Positions 1 to 9,540 are shown, numbered from the stretch's first letter. The stretch is 64,000 bases of DNA from Channallabes apus (GCA_030522415.1 CM060126.1:3428333-3492332); one strand, 5' to 3'. Notes: generated by a model from the letters alone, not told the origin. Made by a program: numbers and translations.

Positions 1-204
1 TTATGTGAAAGTCACAATTTGACTTCTGGATTTCTAACTCATAAATCCTGTAGTAAGTACAATAGATTTTTATGAACCACAGCAGCACATACAGTAGTAA
101 CAGGAGAGGAACTATTGGAAAATTTGACAGGAAAAGGTCTGAAATAAAAATTTTACTACTACACTTGGAAATATTTTCTTTCTAATATAAGAAATTTAGA
201 ACAA

Positions 205-1408
205 ACTTCTTAAAAAATTATAAAATTTCTCAAAAAATTTGCATATTTCATCCGACCAATAAAAGAAAAGTGTTTTTAATACAAAAAAAAGTCAACCTTC
301 AAATAATGATGTTCAGTTCTGCACTCAATACTTGGTCGGGAATCCTTTTGCAGATTCTTGTGTCTTGCGTCTCTCAACTTTCTCTTCACAATATCCCACA
401 GATTCTCTATGGGGTTCAGGTCAGGAGAGTTGGCAGGCCAATTGAGCACAGTAATACCATGGTCAGTAAACCATTTACCAGTGGTTTTGGCACTGTGAGC
501 AGGTGCCAGGTCGTGCTGAAAAATGAAATCTTCATCTCCATAAAGCTTTTCAGCAGATGGAAGCATGAAGTGCTCCAAAATCTCCTGATAGCTAGCTGCA
601 TTGACCCTGCCCTTGATAAAACACAGTGGACCAACACCAGCAGCTGACATGGCACCCCAGACCATCACTGACTGTGGGTACTTGACACTGGACTTCAGGC
701 ATTTTGGCATTTCCCTCTCCCCAGTCTTCCTCCAGACTCTGGCACCTTGATTTCCCAATGACATGCAAAATTTGCAACCTGTAGCCCATTTCCTGCACAC
801 GCCTGTACACGGTGGCTCTGGATGTTTCTACTCCAGACTCAGTCCACTGCTTCCGCAGGTCCCCCAAGGTCTGGAATCGGTCCTTCTCCACAATCTTCCT
901 CAGGGCCCGGTCACCTCTTCTCGTTGTGCAGCGTTTTCTGCCACACTTTTTCCTTCCCACTGAGGTGCCTTGATACAGCACTCTGGGAACAGCCTATTCG
1001 TTCAGAAATGTCTTTCTGTGTCTTACCCTCTTGCTTGAGGGTGTCAATGATGGCCTTCTGGACAGCAGTCAGGTCGGCAGTCTTACCCATGATTGCGGTT
1101 TTGAGTAATGAACCAGGCTGGGAGTTTTTAAAAGCCTCAGGAATCTTTTGCAGGTGTTTAGAGTTAATTAGTTGATTTAGATGATTAGGTTAATAGCTCG
1201 TTTAGAGAACCTTTTCATGATATGCTAATTGTTTGAGGTTTTCATGAGCTGTATGCCAGAATCATCAATATTAAAACAATAAAAGGCTTGAACTACTTCA
1301 GTTTGTGTGTAATGAATCTAAAATATATGAAAGTCTAATGTTTATCAGTACATTACAGAAAATAATGAACTTTATCACAATATGCAAATTTTTTGAGAAG
1401 GACCTGTA
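205..1408 (-). mobile_element. Decayed Tc1-like DNA transposon
   Basis: The right end, read on the minus strand, begins with a CAGGTCCTTCTCAAAAAAT motif. A related TCTCAAAAAATTTGCATAT motif sits near 222-242 in opposite orientation, so both terminal inverted repeats are recognisable, although the left one is eroded. Between them is a broken Tc1-type transposase on the minus strand. The exact left border is uncertain. Confidence 0.8.
276..1090 (-). pseudogene. Tc1-like transposase pseudogene
   Basis: Minus-strand reading starts at an ATG at 1090 (MGKTADLTAVQKAIID), a typical Tc1 N-terminal helix-turn-helix. It continues through the paired-like region (981-592) and then, in another frame, the catalytic half (800-276). 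The catalytic half has PQSVMVWGAMS, FQHDLAPAHS and SPDLNPIENLWD. The last Asp and Glu are 34 residues apart, as in DD34E enzymes. The frame changes at least twice, so no active protein can be made. The family cuts and pastes DNA at TA sites; this copy is a fossil. Confidence 0.85.
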
Positions 1409-2891
1409 TGTCTCAGAAGAAGCATGTGATGTACTGTATATGTTCGTCTTATAAACGCTGTTTAAGATGAAGAGTTATCATCATGCTTCTTATTTTCCTT
1501 CAATTTACTACACACATCATCATTCTCTTAAATTGGGAAAAGAAAGTGAATGCACCAAAATTTCTTAACCATCCCCATCTGCTCTTACCCAGGTGAGTTA
1601 CATTGGAAGCAATTAGGATTAGCATAGGATTAGCATGTAATTAGCAAGCGGAAGGCCTCTAGACACTATATACTGTACTGTACTGTAGGGCAGGTGCAGG
1701 TTGTGCCGTGTGCAAATTGGGCACAAGATTTGAAGAGATGCCAAAAAGGTAGTAGGAAAAAGAAGACGAAGAAGAAGAACTACAACAACAGTAGCAAAAT
1801 CAAAGTACTTTGAAATCATCTTAAACAAAGTAATCATGTGATCCACCAGAGCAAGAGCAAAAGATACTGGATGTGTGATGCTGTGAATGCCGTGTGAGCC
1901 GAGGGATGCACAGTTAAAGAAATAAAAAAGTGCTTTAATGGCTCATGAAGTGAAAGTGTAACCTTGGGCTCCTACGTTACAGATTCATAAAGTTGACTTT
2001 GATATATCAGTTGAACTTGGGTAGTGCTTTTCATAATGATGTGTTTCCGAAACGGCTCGCCACTCAGTCATCCATTTCATCAAATCTGTTGTGATCCCTT
2101 AAAACACTACACTCTCTGCCTAAGCCCTGGATGGCCAAAGCGTCTAACAGCAGTCTGTGAGCCATTCAGAAGCAGAACATACACAAGCATCCAAGGGTTT
2201 CTAAAGTATTAATTGGGATCAGTTGACCATCTCTTTAGCCCACAAAATAAATTATCTAATCATTATATTTCTCTAAAGCTCTATCTGAAAAGCTAATTTG
2301 GGGGAAAAAATCCAATTATATGGCACATTTTTTGTTTCTCAATTTTAAAACTATGTTTTTAAAAATACAAAAATCGCTGGATCCGATCTAAAACAGGAGA
2401 AAATACATCTGTATATCGCTTCTTGCATGAGGTCGACCGATTTTGTGCAGAATCACACTAAAGTGGAAACTGTGTTTTTAATGTGCAGCTATAAATGGAT
2501 TCAGGTGTTGTGTTGTGTTTGTGTGTTTATGCCGTCCACAGGCTTTAATAGCTCCAGGTGTTGCCCCGTCCTGACCGAGGCGGGAGACTGTAAGACTATT
2601 TATACAGTGTTTTCCAATTTATCGCCTGATCAAAGGGCAGAATGCGAGTTGCATACAGGACTAGAAAGTCAGCAATAATATTAATCAAAAACAATTTAAA
2701 CAAGGAGCTATTTAACAATTTAAATCGCTCTCTCTCTCTTTCAGCTCCCTACGGTACACATTCATTTTCAGGTGGATTTTATTTGTAGAACAGTAACCTG
2801 AAGAAAGTCCTGTACCCACTGAGTGAATTAAAAGAAAATGCAAAAAGTCACTTAATAGTCAATGTTTTGTTATAAATATACAGCGTAACTG

Positions 2892-2893
<2 letters not shown>
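1409..2893. other. Intergenic, no gene seen
   Basis: AT-rich sequence with only short open frames that lack codon structure. I recognise no RNA gene or named repeat here. Confidence 0.5.

Positions 2894-2936
<43 letters not shown>
2894..2936 (+). repeat. (GT)n microsatellite
   Basis: Uninterrupted GT dinucleotides directly abut the left end of the LINE remnant. Confidence 0.9.
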
Positions 2937-2937
<1 letters not shown>

Positions 2938-3273
2938 TTTGTATGTTAAATCTGAGCATCATGCCACTCCACTAAAATCTATGAGTGCTACAAATGGTTT
3001 TGAGTTGCTGGCAATTGAGTTGAAATTAGGAAATACCTGTCGTTATCAGCCTCCATCAGCTTCTAATGACTCATTATCTTCACTCTCATCTGTACTTACA
3101 GAAATTATTGAAAAGAAAGAAATCATTTTGTTAGGTGATTTAAACCGGGATTGGATGAAAGATGACTCCTACACGTCCAAATACAAAAAAATCCCAATAA
3201 ATCTATTTTAATTGATGTAATTGTAATAAATAAATCCTACATATGTACACAGATTGGTATATTTCCGAATGAT

Positions 3274-3966
3274 GTGAGTGGTCACTTTGCAGTAGCAATG
3301 ATTCGAAATTGTAAAATTAGGAAGACGGTTACGCGTATTGTAGAGAAACGGTATTTTACAACATTTGACCAACAAGTATTTTTTCATGATCTTTATCATT
3401 GTAACTGGAGGGTATTTTTAATTCCTGATGTTGAGTTGGCATGGATCTATTTTAAGGATCTCCTCTTGGTAGTTATAAATGAACATGCCCCTCGAAGGCG
3501 TTTTAGGGTTAAAGGGAGAGATAACCCATAGTTTTCTGATAAATTGTCCTGTCTGATACAAGACAGAGATCTTGCCTGGGCAAAGGCAAGAAAATCTGGT
3601 TTAGAAACGGATTGGACTTTTTTCAGGTGTCTAAGAAATAAATGTACGGCACAGATACGTAAAGATAAATCTCAATTTTATTTAGATGAGACTACAAGGT
3701 ATTTACAAAATCCAGCTAAATTTTGGAAAACGGTTAATTTTAATTCTACCTCTTCTACTCTGCCCAAGCAAATAAGCCTGGATTCTGCAGAAATCATAGA
3801 TAAAAAAGAGATAGTGGACTCTTTTAACCAACACTTCTCCTCTGCAGGGTTTCTTTTTAAATCATTGCCAAGTTACCCATTGTCTAATATACAGTCTCCT
3901 AATATGATAAATGCAAATATTTTTCTTATGAGCCAATTCATAGGGAATCGGCCTTATCAGCTTTAA
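3274..3966 (+). pseudogene. LINE ORF2 fragment, endonuclease-RT linker
   Basis: Two successive open stretches (3274-3531 and 3544-3966) are separated by an in-frame stop. They carry the linker between the APE-type endonuclease and the reverse transcriptase. SGHFAVAM corresponds to the endonuclease S-D-H motif with Asp replaced by Gly. The passage RDLAWAKARKSG followed by FWKTVN is typical of this linker. It is not translatable as one protein. Confidence 0.75.
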
Positions 3967-4412
3967 AAAGTATAAATAGTAGAAAATCAGCTGGACCTGA
4001 TGGTCTTGATCCATCTCCTCTGAAACTTTCTGCAGATATTATCACTGATCCATCAATTTATCCTTAGAAGGCAATTGTATTCCTGACTCTTGGAAAGTAG
4101 CACATATAGTACCCGTATTAAAGAGTGGGGATCCAACTTTACTGGATTATTATCGTCCTATTTCCAAGCTTTCAGTGTTGGCTAAAATTTTTGAGTCTCC
4201 AGTTTGTGATCAATTAAAGGAGTTTTTAACTAGTAACAGTATTCTTAGTCATTTTCAGTCAGGTTTCAGAAAGAGGCATAGTACTGTACCATCACAGCAG
4301 CAGTTAAAGTGATTAATGATATTGTTAGTGCTCTTGATTGTAAAAACTCATGTGCAGCCTTATTTATTGATCTTTCTAAAGCATTTGATACAGTACAGTA
4401 AATCATAGCATT

Positions 4413-4799
4413 TTGTTACAATCTCTAGATAAAATTGGGGTGTCTACAAAAGCTATGGCTTGGTTTAAGAATTATCTTACAAATAGATACCAGTGTGTCA
4501 CATGTCATGGTATTACATCAGTAAGGGCTGAAATTAAGATTGGAGTTCCGCAAGGCTCCGTTCTAGGGCCACTGTTGTTTACCATATACATAAATGACAT
4601 CTGTGCCCACGTAAATAATGCTAATATGCACCTCTATGCAGATGACACCATTCTCTATTGTTCTGCCCTGTCTCCTTCTGAGGCAATGATAAAACTTCAA
4701 GAGGGATTTACAAGAGTACAAGAAAATTTACTTAAATTAAAATTGGTATTGAATTCTAATAAAACCAAATATATGTTGTTTACAAATTCTTACACTTAG
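4413..4799 (+). pseudogene. LINE reverse transcriptase core fragment
   Basis: An open stretch of 128 residues holds RT motifs: GVPQGSVLGPLLFTIYIND and the catalytic YADDT box (near 4637). Upstream, FIDLSKAFDT (near 4364) is the motif-A aspartate region, in a different frame. The two are separated by frameshifts, so the copy is dead. The family makes an RNA-dependent DNA polymerase for target-primed insertion. Confidence 0.85.
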
Positions 4800-4960
4800 T
4801 CACTGCCTCAAATCAGCACTTTACAGGGACAAGAAATAGAGAAAGTGTCAAGTTACAAACATTTAGGTTTTTTATTAGATGAAGAGCTTTCCTTTAATTC
4901 CCATGTTGTTAGCTTGGTGTAAAAACTTAAAGTAAAATTTGGTTTTTATTATAGAAATAA

Positions 4961-5311
4961 TGTCATGTTTCTTACGGTGTCTGCGTCGGAGGTGTGTGCG
5001 AGGCATGATCGCGGAGGCGAGCTGACGGTTTTAACAAAGTTCTTTATTTTTTAAACTTAAACAAAACATTAACTCCAACACAAACCAAACTATAACGACA
5101 AATGCTAGACGCCTGACTGAGCTTCAGTCAGGCTATTTATAGAACTAAAATAAAATCAACTAATAATTGGCTTACCTCGGTTCAGGTGAGCTTCTACGTC
5201 ACCTGACCGAGGTGCAAACTGGGAAATGAAGTTTAACATTCAACATAAACCAAACTACAAAACAAAAACCAAAACCGGGCGTTAGGCGCCCTCTAGGGGT
5301 CAACCGTCACA
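4961..5311 (-). repeat. 3' LTR of the nested LTR element
   Basis: 351 bp, TG...CA, matching 8393-8743 with no difference seen by eye. It is the 3' LTR because the element reads on the minus strand. A polypurine-like tract adjoins it at 5312-5329. Confidence 0.93.
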
Positions 5312-8300
5312 GTACCCCCCCAAAAAAAATGCTCCTCTGGAGCATCATCGGAGGCCCCGGACACCCACCCCAATGTTCTACCTTCCACCTCCTGACCAGG
5401 AGGCTGGGTGACGGGGCTGGAGACGTGCTCGGCGGTGGCAGAGCTGGAGACGTGCTCGGCGGTGGCAGAGCTGGAGACGTGCTCGGCCGTGGCAGGGCTG
5501 GAGACGTGCTCGGCCGTGGCAGCGCTGGAGACGTGCTCGGCCGTGGCAGAGCTGGAGACGTGCTCGGCCGTGGCAGAGCTGGAGACGTGCTCGGCGGTGG
5601 CAGGGCTAGAGACGTGCTCGGCCTTGGCAGGGCTGGAGACGTGCTCGGCCGTAGCAGGGCTGGAGACGTGCTCGGCCGTGGCAGAGCTGGAGGCGTGCTC
5701 GGCCGTGGCAGGGCTGGTGACGTGCTCGGCCGTGGCAGGGCTGGAGGCGTGCTCGGCCGTGGCAGGGCTGGTGACGTGCTCGGCCGTGGCAGGGCTGGTG
5801 ACGTGCACGGCCGTGGCAGGGCTGGTGACGTGCTCGGCCGTGGCAGGACTGGTGACGTGCTCGGCCGTGGCAGGGCTGGTGACGTGCTCGGCCGTGGCAG
5901 GGCTGGTGACGCGCTCGACGACGGCGTTGGCGCGGTCACTGCGCTCGACGACGGCGTTGGAGCGGTCACTGCGCTCGACGACGGCGTTGGAGCGTGCACG
6001 GCGCTCGACGACGGCGTTGGAGCGTGCACGGCGCTCGACGACGGCGTTGGAGCTTGGGCAGAGCTCGACGACTGCGTTGGAGCTTGTGCGGAGCTCGACG
6101 ACTGTGTGGGAGCTTGTGCGGAGCTCGACGACTGCGTGGGAGCTTGTGCAGAGCTCGACGACTGCGTGGGAGCTTGTGCGGGGCTCGACGACTGCGTGGG
6201 AGCTTGTGCGGAGCTCGACGACTGCGTTGGAGCTTGTGCGGAGCTCGACGACTGCGTGGGAGCTTGTGCGGAGCTCGACGACTGCTTTGGGGCTTTTGCA
6301 GAGCTCGACCGCGGCGTTGGAGCGTGCGCGGCGCTCGACGACGACGTTGGAGCTTTTGCAGAGCTCAACCGCGGCGTTGGAGCGTGCCCTGCGCTCGACG
6401 ACGACGTTGGAGCTTTTGCAGAGCTCAACCGCGGCGTTGGAGCGTGCATTGCGCTCGACGACGACGTTGGAGCTTTTGCAGAGCTCAACAGCGGCGTTGG
6501 AGCGTGCACTGCGCTCGACGACGGCGTGGGAGCGTGCAGTGCGCTCGACAGCGGCGTGGGAGCGTGCAGTGCGCTCGACAGCGGCGTGGGAGCGTGCAGT
6601 GCGCTCGACAGCGGCGAGGGAGCGTGCAGTGCGCTCGACAGCGGCGTGGGAGCGTGCAGTGCGCTCGACAGCGGCGTGGGAGCGTGCAGTGCGCTCGACA
6701 GCGGCGTGGGAGCGTGCAGTGCGCTCGACAGCGGCGTGGGAGCGTGCAGTGCGCTCGACAGCGGCGTGGGAGCGTGCAGTGCGCTCGACAGCGGCGTGGG
6801 AGCGTGCAGTGCGCTCGACAGCGGCGTTGGAGCGTACTCGGCGCTCGACAGCGGCGTTGGAGCGTACTCGGCGCTCGACAGCGGCGTTGGAGCGTACTCG
6901 GCGCTCGACAGCGGCGTTGGAGCGTACTCGGCGCTCGACAGCGGCGTTGGATCGCACTCGGCGCTCGACAGCGGCGTTGGAGCGTGCAGTGCGCTCGACG
7001 ACGGCTCTGGAGCGTGCCGTGCGCTCGACGACGGCTCTGGAGCGTGCCGTGCGTTCGCCAGTTCAACGTCGTCCTCAAAGCCGGGAGGCGGCGGCAGAAC
7101 AGGTGCGTGGGACAGCGGCTGCTGGCGTGCTAGCTCGCTGTCCTCGAAGCCGGGAGGCGGCGGCAGAACAGGTGCGTGGGACAGCGGCTGCTGGCGTGCT
7201 AGCTCGCTATCCTCGAAGCCGGGAGGCGGCGGCAGAACAGGTGTATTGGTCGTTGGAGCGTGCACGGCGCTCGACTGCAGCGTTGGAGCGTGCACGGCGC
7301 TCGACTGCAGCGTTGGAGCGTGCACGGCGCTCGACTGCAGCGTTGGAGCGTGCACGGCGCTCGACTGCAGCGTTGGAGCGTGCACGGCGCTCGACTGCAG
7401 CGTTGGAGCGTGCACGGCGCTCGACTGCAGCGTTGGAGCGTGCACGGCGCTCGACTGCAGCGTTGGAGCGTGCACGGCGCTCGACTGCCGCGTTGGAGCG
7501 TGCACGGCGCTCGACTGCAACGTTGGAGCGTGCACGGCGCTCGACTGCAGCGTTGGAGCGTGCACGGCGCTCGACTGCAGCGTTGGAGCGTGCACGGGGC
7601 TCGACTGCATGCACGGAGACTGGATGGTGGACGCGCCGTTTTGCTCTTCGCACAGACACGGCGCATAGACTTCCTCCGCGACAGGCTCAGGCAGTGGCCG
7701 GGGGATGAGCGCATCGTCCAGACCCGGGAGGGGGATCGCTTCCGGGGCTACAGACTGGTTCTCCTGAACCTGGACGAACTGCAGTTGGAGCTGCAGCACC
7801 TGCTCGCGCAGGTCACGAATGCGCTCCTGGTTGGACTCCGCCCACTGCCTGTAGAAGCCTACCTCGTCGCCGTGCTGCAGCGACGTCCAGTCCTCCCTGC
7901 TCAGCTCCGGTGTGCTGTCCGCGCCACCTTCAGGCAGTGGCCGTGGGAGGAGTGCATCGTCCAGATTTGAGAGAGGGATCGCTTCCGGGACTACAGCTTG
8001 GTTCTCCCGAACCTGGACGAACTGCAGTTGGAGCTGCAGCACCTGCTCGCGCAGGTCTTGAATGCACTCCTCGTTGCGTTCCGCCCACTGCCTGCAGAAT
8101 CCTCCCGTCTCTCCCTCGGTCGCTACACCTCTCGGCGGTGTGCGCCGGATGACGAGTCCGCAGCCTTCCCAGCTTCGCCTCGCTAGTCTCTCTCTCGCTG
8201 TCGTGCTGTCCTCCCATGAGCTCGCCGGCTCGATGTGCTTACCGTTACTGCATACCTGCCCAACTTCCATTTCGCCGTGCCCCTCGCCGGCCTCCAGCAG

Positions 8301-8438
8301 TTCCGCCAGCTCGTTGGAGATGATAATTTCTCCTCCCAAGTAATTCCTTAGGAGGGGATCCTCCGCCATGCCTCTTGGTAGGTCTAGCATTCTGTCATGT
8401 TTCTTACGGTGTCTGCGTCGGAGGTGTGTGCGAGGCAT
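5307..8438 (-). CDS. Internal-domain open frame of the LTR element (repeat-rich, gag-like position)
   Basis: An uninterrupted frame of 1043 codons starts inside U5 of the 5' LTR, crosses the whole internal domain and stops at a TGA made by the first bases of the 3' LTR. Residues 1-16 are Arg/Lys-rich. Residues 114-170 and 195-251 are two copies of one module with a Leu/Gln-rich helix (DLREQVLQLQLQFVQV) likely to form a coiled coil, followed by a Pro-Leu-rich stretch. The rest is Pro/Ala/Ser-rich tandem repeats: 10-residue (HAPTLQSSAV, HAPTPLSSAL), 23-residue (VLPPPPGFED core) and 9-residue (SPALPRPST) units. No zinc knuckle, protease, RT or integrase is present. Gag position suggests a structural role, but sequence similarity does not prove it. 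Other frames are also open because of the repeats, so coding status is an inference. Confidence 0.55.
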   Translation of the reverse strand: MPRTHLRRRHRKKHDRMLDLPRGMAEDPLLRNYLGGEIIISNELAELLEAGEGHGEMEVGQVCSNGKHIEPASSWEDSTTARERLARRSWEGCGLVIRRTPPRGVATEGETGGFCRQWAERNEECIQDLREQVLQLQLQFVQVRENQAVVPEAIPLSNLDDALLPRPLPEGGADSTPELSREDWTSLQHGDEVGFYRQWAESNQERIRDLREQVLQLQLQFVQVQENQSVAPEAIPLPGLDDALIPRPLPEPVAEEVYAPCLCEEQNGASTIQSPCMQSSPVHAPTLQSSAVHAPTLQSSAVHAPTLQSSAVHAPTRQSSAVHAPTLQSSAVHAPTLQSSAVHAPTLQSSAVHAPTLQSSAVHAPTLQSSAVHAPTLQSSAVHAPTLQSSAVHAPTTNTPVLPPPPGFEDSELARQQPLSHAPVLPPPPGFEDSELARQQPLSHAPVLPPPPGFEDDVELANARHAPEPSSSARHAPEPSSSALHAPTPLSSAECDPTPLSSAEYAPTPLSSAEYAPTPLSSAEYAPTPLSSAEYAPTPLSSALHAPTPLSSALHAPTPLSSALHAPTPLSSALHAPTPLSSALHAPTPLSSALHAPTPLSSALHAPSPLSSALHAPTPLSSALHAPTPLSSALHAPTPSSSAVHAPTPLLSSAKAPTSSSSAMHAPTPRLSSAKAPTSSSSAGHAPTPRLSSAKAPTSSSSAAHAPTPRSSSAKAPKQSSSSAQAPTQSSSSAQAPTQSSSSAQAPTQSSSPAQAPTQSSSSAQAPTQSSSSAQAPTQSSSSAQAPTQSSSSAQAPTPSSSAVHAPTPSSSAVHAPTPSSSAVTAPTPSSSAVTAPTPSSSASPALPRPSTSPALPRPSTSPVLPRPSTSPALPRPCTSPALPRPSTSPALPRPSTPPALPRPSTSPALPRPSTPPALPRPSTSPALLRPSTSPALPRPSTSLALPPPSTSPALPRPSTSPALPRPSTSPALPRPSTSPALPRPSTSPALPPPSTSPALPPPSTSPAPSPSLLVRRWKVEHWGGCPGPPMMLQRSIFFGGVL
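5312..5329 (-). promoter_or_regulatory. Polypurine-like tract before the 3' LTR
   Basis: On the minus strand it reads eight T, seven G, then TAC, directly before the LTR start TGTGACGG. A G-run here is the expected plus-strand primer site of an LTR element. Confidence 0.6.
5415..5913. repeat. 27-bp minisatellite inside the LTR element
   Basis: Roughly 18 copies of a GC-rich 27-bp unit (core GACGTGCTCGGCCGTGGCAG) encode 9-residue repeats on the minus strand. Confidence 0.85.
5914..7050. repeat. 30-bp minisatellite inside the LTR element
   Basis: About 38 copies of a 30-bp unit (core GCGCTCGACAGCGGCGTGGG) fall into several homogenised sub-blocks, the cleanest at 6540-6830. Each unit encodes ten residues on the minus strand. 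Confidence 0.88.
7055..7250. repeat. 69-bp tandem repeat inside the LTR element
   Basis: Nearly three copies of a 69-bp unit beginning TCCTCGAAGCCGGGAGGCGG encode a 23-residue Pro-rich repeat on the minus strand. Confidence 0.85.
7252..7612. repeat. Second 30-bp minisatellite inside the LTR element
   Basis: Twelve nearly identical 30-bp units (core GGAGCGTGCACGGCGCTCGA), more homogeneous than the first 30-bp block, consistent with recent expansion. Confidence 0.88.
8382..8391 (-). promoter_or_regulatory. Candidate self-priming primer-binding site
   Basis: AATGCTAGAC on the minus strand, one base after the 5' LTR. It is the exact reverse complement of GTCTAGCATT (8542-8533), the first ten bases of the predicted RNA. 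No TGG-type tRNA-primer site is seen. In Tf1 and sushi-like elements the RNA 5' end folds back on such a site to prime DNA synthesis. Confidence 0.65.
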
Positions 8439-8474
8439 GATCGCGGAGGCGAGCTGACGGTTTTAACAAAGTTC

Positions 8475-8480
8475 TTTATT
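8475..8480 (-). terminator. LTR polyadenylation signal AATAAA
   Basis: AATAAA on the minus strand lies about 62 nt downstream of the predicted start, as expected for the R region. In the 3' LTR it would end the transcript. Confidence 0.6.
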
Positions 8481-8565
8481 TTTTAAACTTAAACAAAACA
8501 TTAACTCCAACACAAACCAAACTATAACGACAAATGCTAGACGCCTGACTGAGCTTCAGTCAGGC

Positions 8566-8573
8566 TATTTATA
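8566..8573 (-). promoter_or_regulatory. TATA box of the 5' LTR
   Basis: TATAAATA on the minus strand. The first T is 31 bp upstream of 8542, the predicted transcription start. The same box occurs at the matching place in the other LTR. Confidence 0.7.
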
Positions 8574-8840
8574 GAACTAAAATAAAATCAACTAATAATT
8601 GGCTTACCTCGGTTCAGGTGAGCTTCTACGTCACCTGACCGAGGTGCAAACTGGGAAATGAAGTTTAACATTCAACATAAACCAAACTACAAAACAAAAA
8701 CCAAAACCGGGCGTTAGGCGCCCTCTAGGGGTCAACCGTCACAAATAACGCTTGTTTTAATCTTAAAGCAAGAAAAGAACTGGTTGCAGCCACATTTTGA
8801 TCTGTTCTTGATATTCTTTATGATGCATGCTTAAAAATCT

Positions 8841-9182
8841 GTGCTGTGTTCACTGGACTCTGTTTATCACTCTGCACTACGTTTCATAACTGGTGCTAAA
8901 TACTCTACACACCATTGTAACCTGTATAGCTTATCTAATTGGCACCCACTGGCGGTACGCAGGCAGCGTATAAATTATAGATATATTCTTAGGTCAAATA
9001 GTGTCATTCTTTTTAATGTGCCTATGGTTAGAAACAAATTTGGTAAAATAGCTTTTCATTATAATGCCCCTTCAACTTGGAATGAACTTCAGAAACAGTT
9101 AAAACTTAACATGTTGATTCCACTTTTTGATTTCAAGCTACGTGTTGCTGATATTCTAAATAATCAATGTGAGTGTTTTTAG
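8841..9182 (+). pseudogene. LINE ORF2 C-terminal fragment
   Basis: 113 codons of the region after reverse transcriptase, including LDSVYHSALRFITG and NAPSTWNELQKQLK, typical of the C-terminal domain of fish LINE proteins. It is the continuation of the frame broken by the LTR insertion, and it ends just before the 3' tail. Confidence 0.75.
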
Positions 9183-9540
9183 GTTATTTTTTTACAATTT
9201 ATCTATTTTTGTGGTTGTTTTTGTATTTTTATATTTATTGTATGTATGTTTTTATATGTTGTTTATTTAATTTTTTAGTTTAAAGTCCATTTTTGTGAGT
9301 GTTTTGTACTTTGATTATGTATTTAGATATGTATTTGTGGTATCTGTTGTCTATTGTGTTATGTTGTTGTTTTATATGTCGCTAGTGGTTATGTTATGTG
9401 TATTGTAGTTATGTTGTTTTAGTGTATATTGTTAATGTGCTGCCTTTTCTTGGCCAGGGCTCACTTACAAAAGAGACTCCTGTCTCAATGTGACTACCCT
9501 GGTAAAACAAAGGGAAATAAAATAAAATAAAAAATAAAGA

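Larger units (their letters stand above)
4961..8743 (-). mobile_element. Non-autonomous Gypsy-like LTR retrotransposon, self-priming type
   Basis: A 3783-bp element oriented on the minus strand, with two 351-bp LTRs that look identical by eye. The ends are TG...CA. The target duplication is AATAA (4956-4960 and 8744-8748), and removing the element restores the interrupted LINE. On the minus strand the LTR has a TATA box and an AATAAA signal, a G-rich tract ending in TAC precedes the 3' LTR, and ten bases after the 5' LTR are complementary to the predicted RNA 5' end. The internal part is one long open frame with no protease, reverse transcriptase or integrase, so mobility would need enzymes from elsewhere. 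The Gypsy assignment rests on the 5-bp duplication, the PPT/LTR junction and the priming layout. Confidence 0.9.
8393..8743 (-). repeat. 5' LTR of the nested LTR element
   Basis: 351 bp. Inferred parts on the minus strand: U3 8743-8543, R from 8542 to about 8455, and U5 to 8393. The start codon of the internal frame (8438) lies inside U5. An inverted repeat (CCTGACTGA / TCAGTCAGG) sits between the TATA box and the predicted start. Confidence 0.93.
2937..9540 (+). mobile_element. Decayed non-LTR retrotransposon (LINE) split by an LTR element
   Basis: A plus-strand LINE of the jockey/CR1/L2 group; the clade is not certain. The 5' part holds endonuclease remains (GDLNRDW near 3138) and the middle holds reverse transcriptase. 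The 3' end has a final C-terminal coding piece (8841-9182) followed by a short A/T-rich tail with repeated AAAAT/AATAAA units at about 9513-9540. The reading is broken by several stops and frameshifts, and the 5' end is truncated. The coding sequence stops at 4960 and resumes at 8744 because an LTR element was inserted there. Confidence 0.85.

Noticed and set aside
5329..7708. Long plus-strand open frames (779 and 766 codons) over the 27/30-bp repeats
   Set aside because: They are by-products of repeats with periods divisible by three. They lack non-repeat protein sequence and run opposite to the LTR promoter.
4961..8743. LTR element as a remnant of an infectious retrovirus
   Set aside because: The target duplication is 5 bp, there is no envelope, protease or polymerase sequence and no tRNA-type primer site; it fits a non-autonomous retrotransposon.
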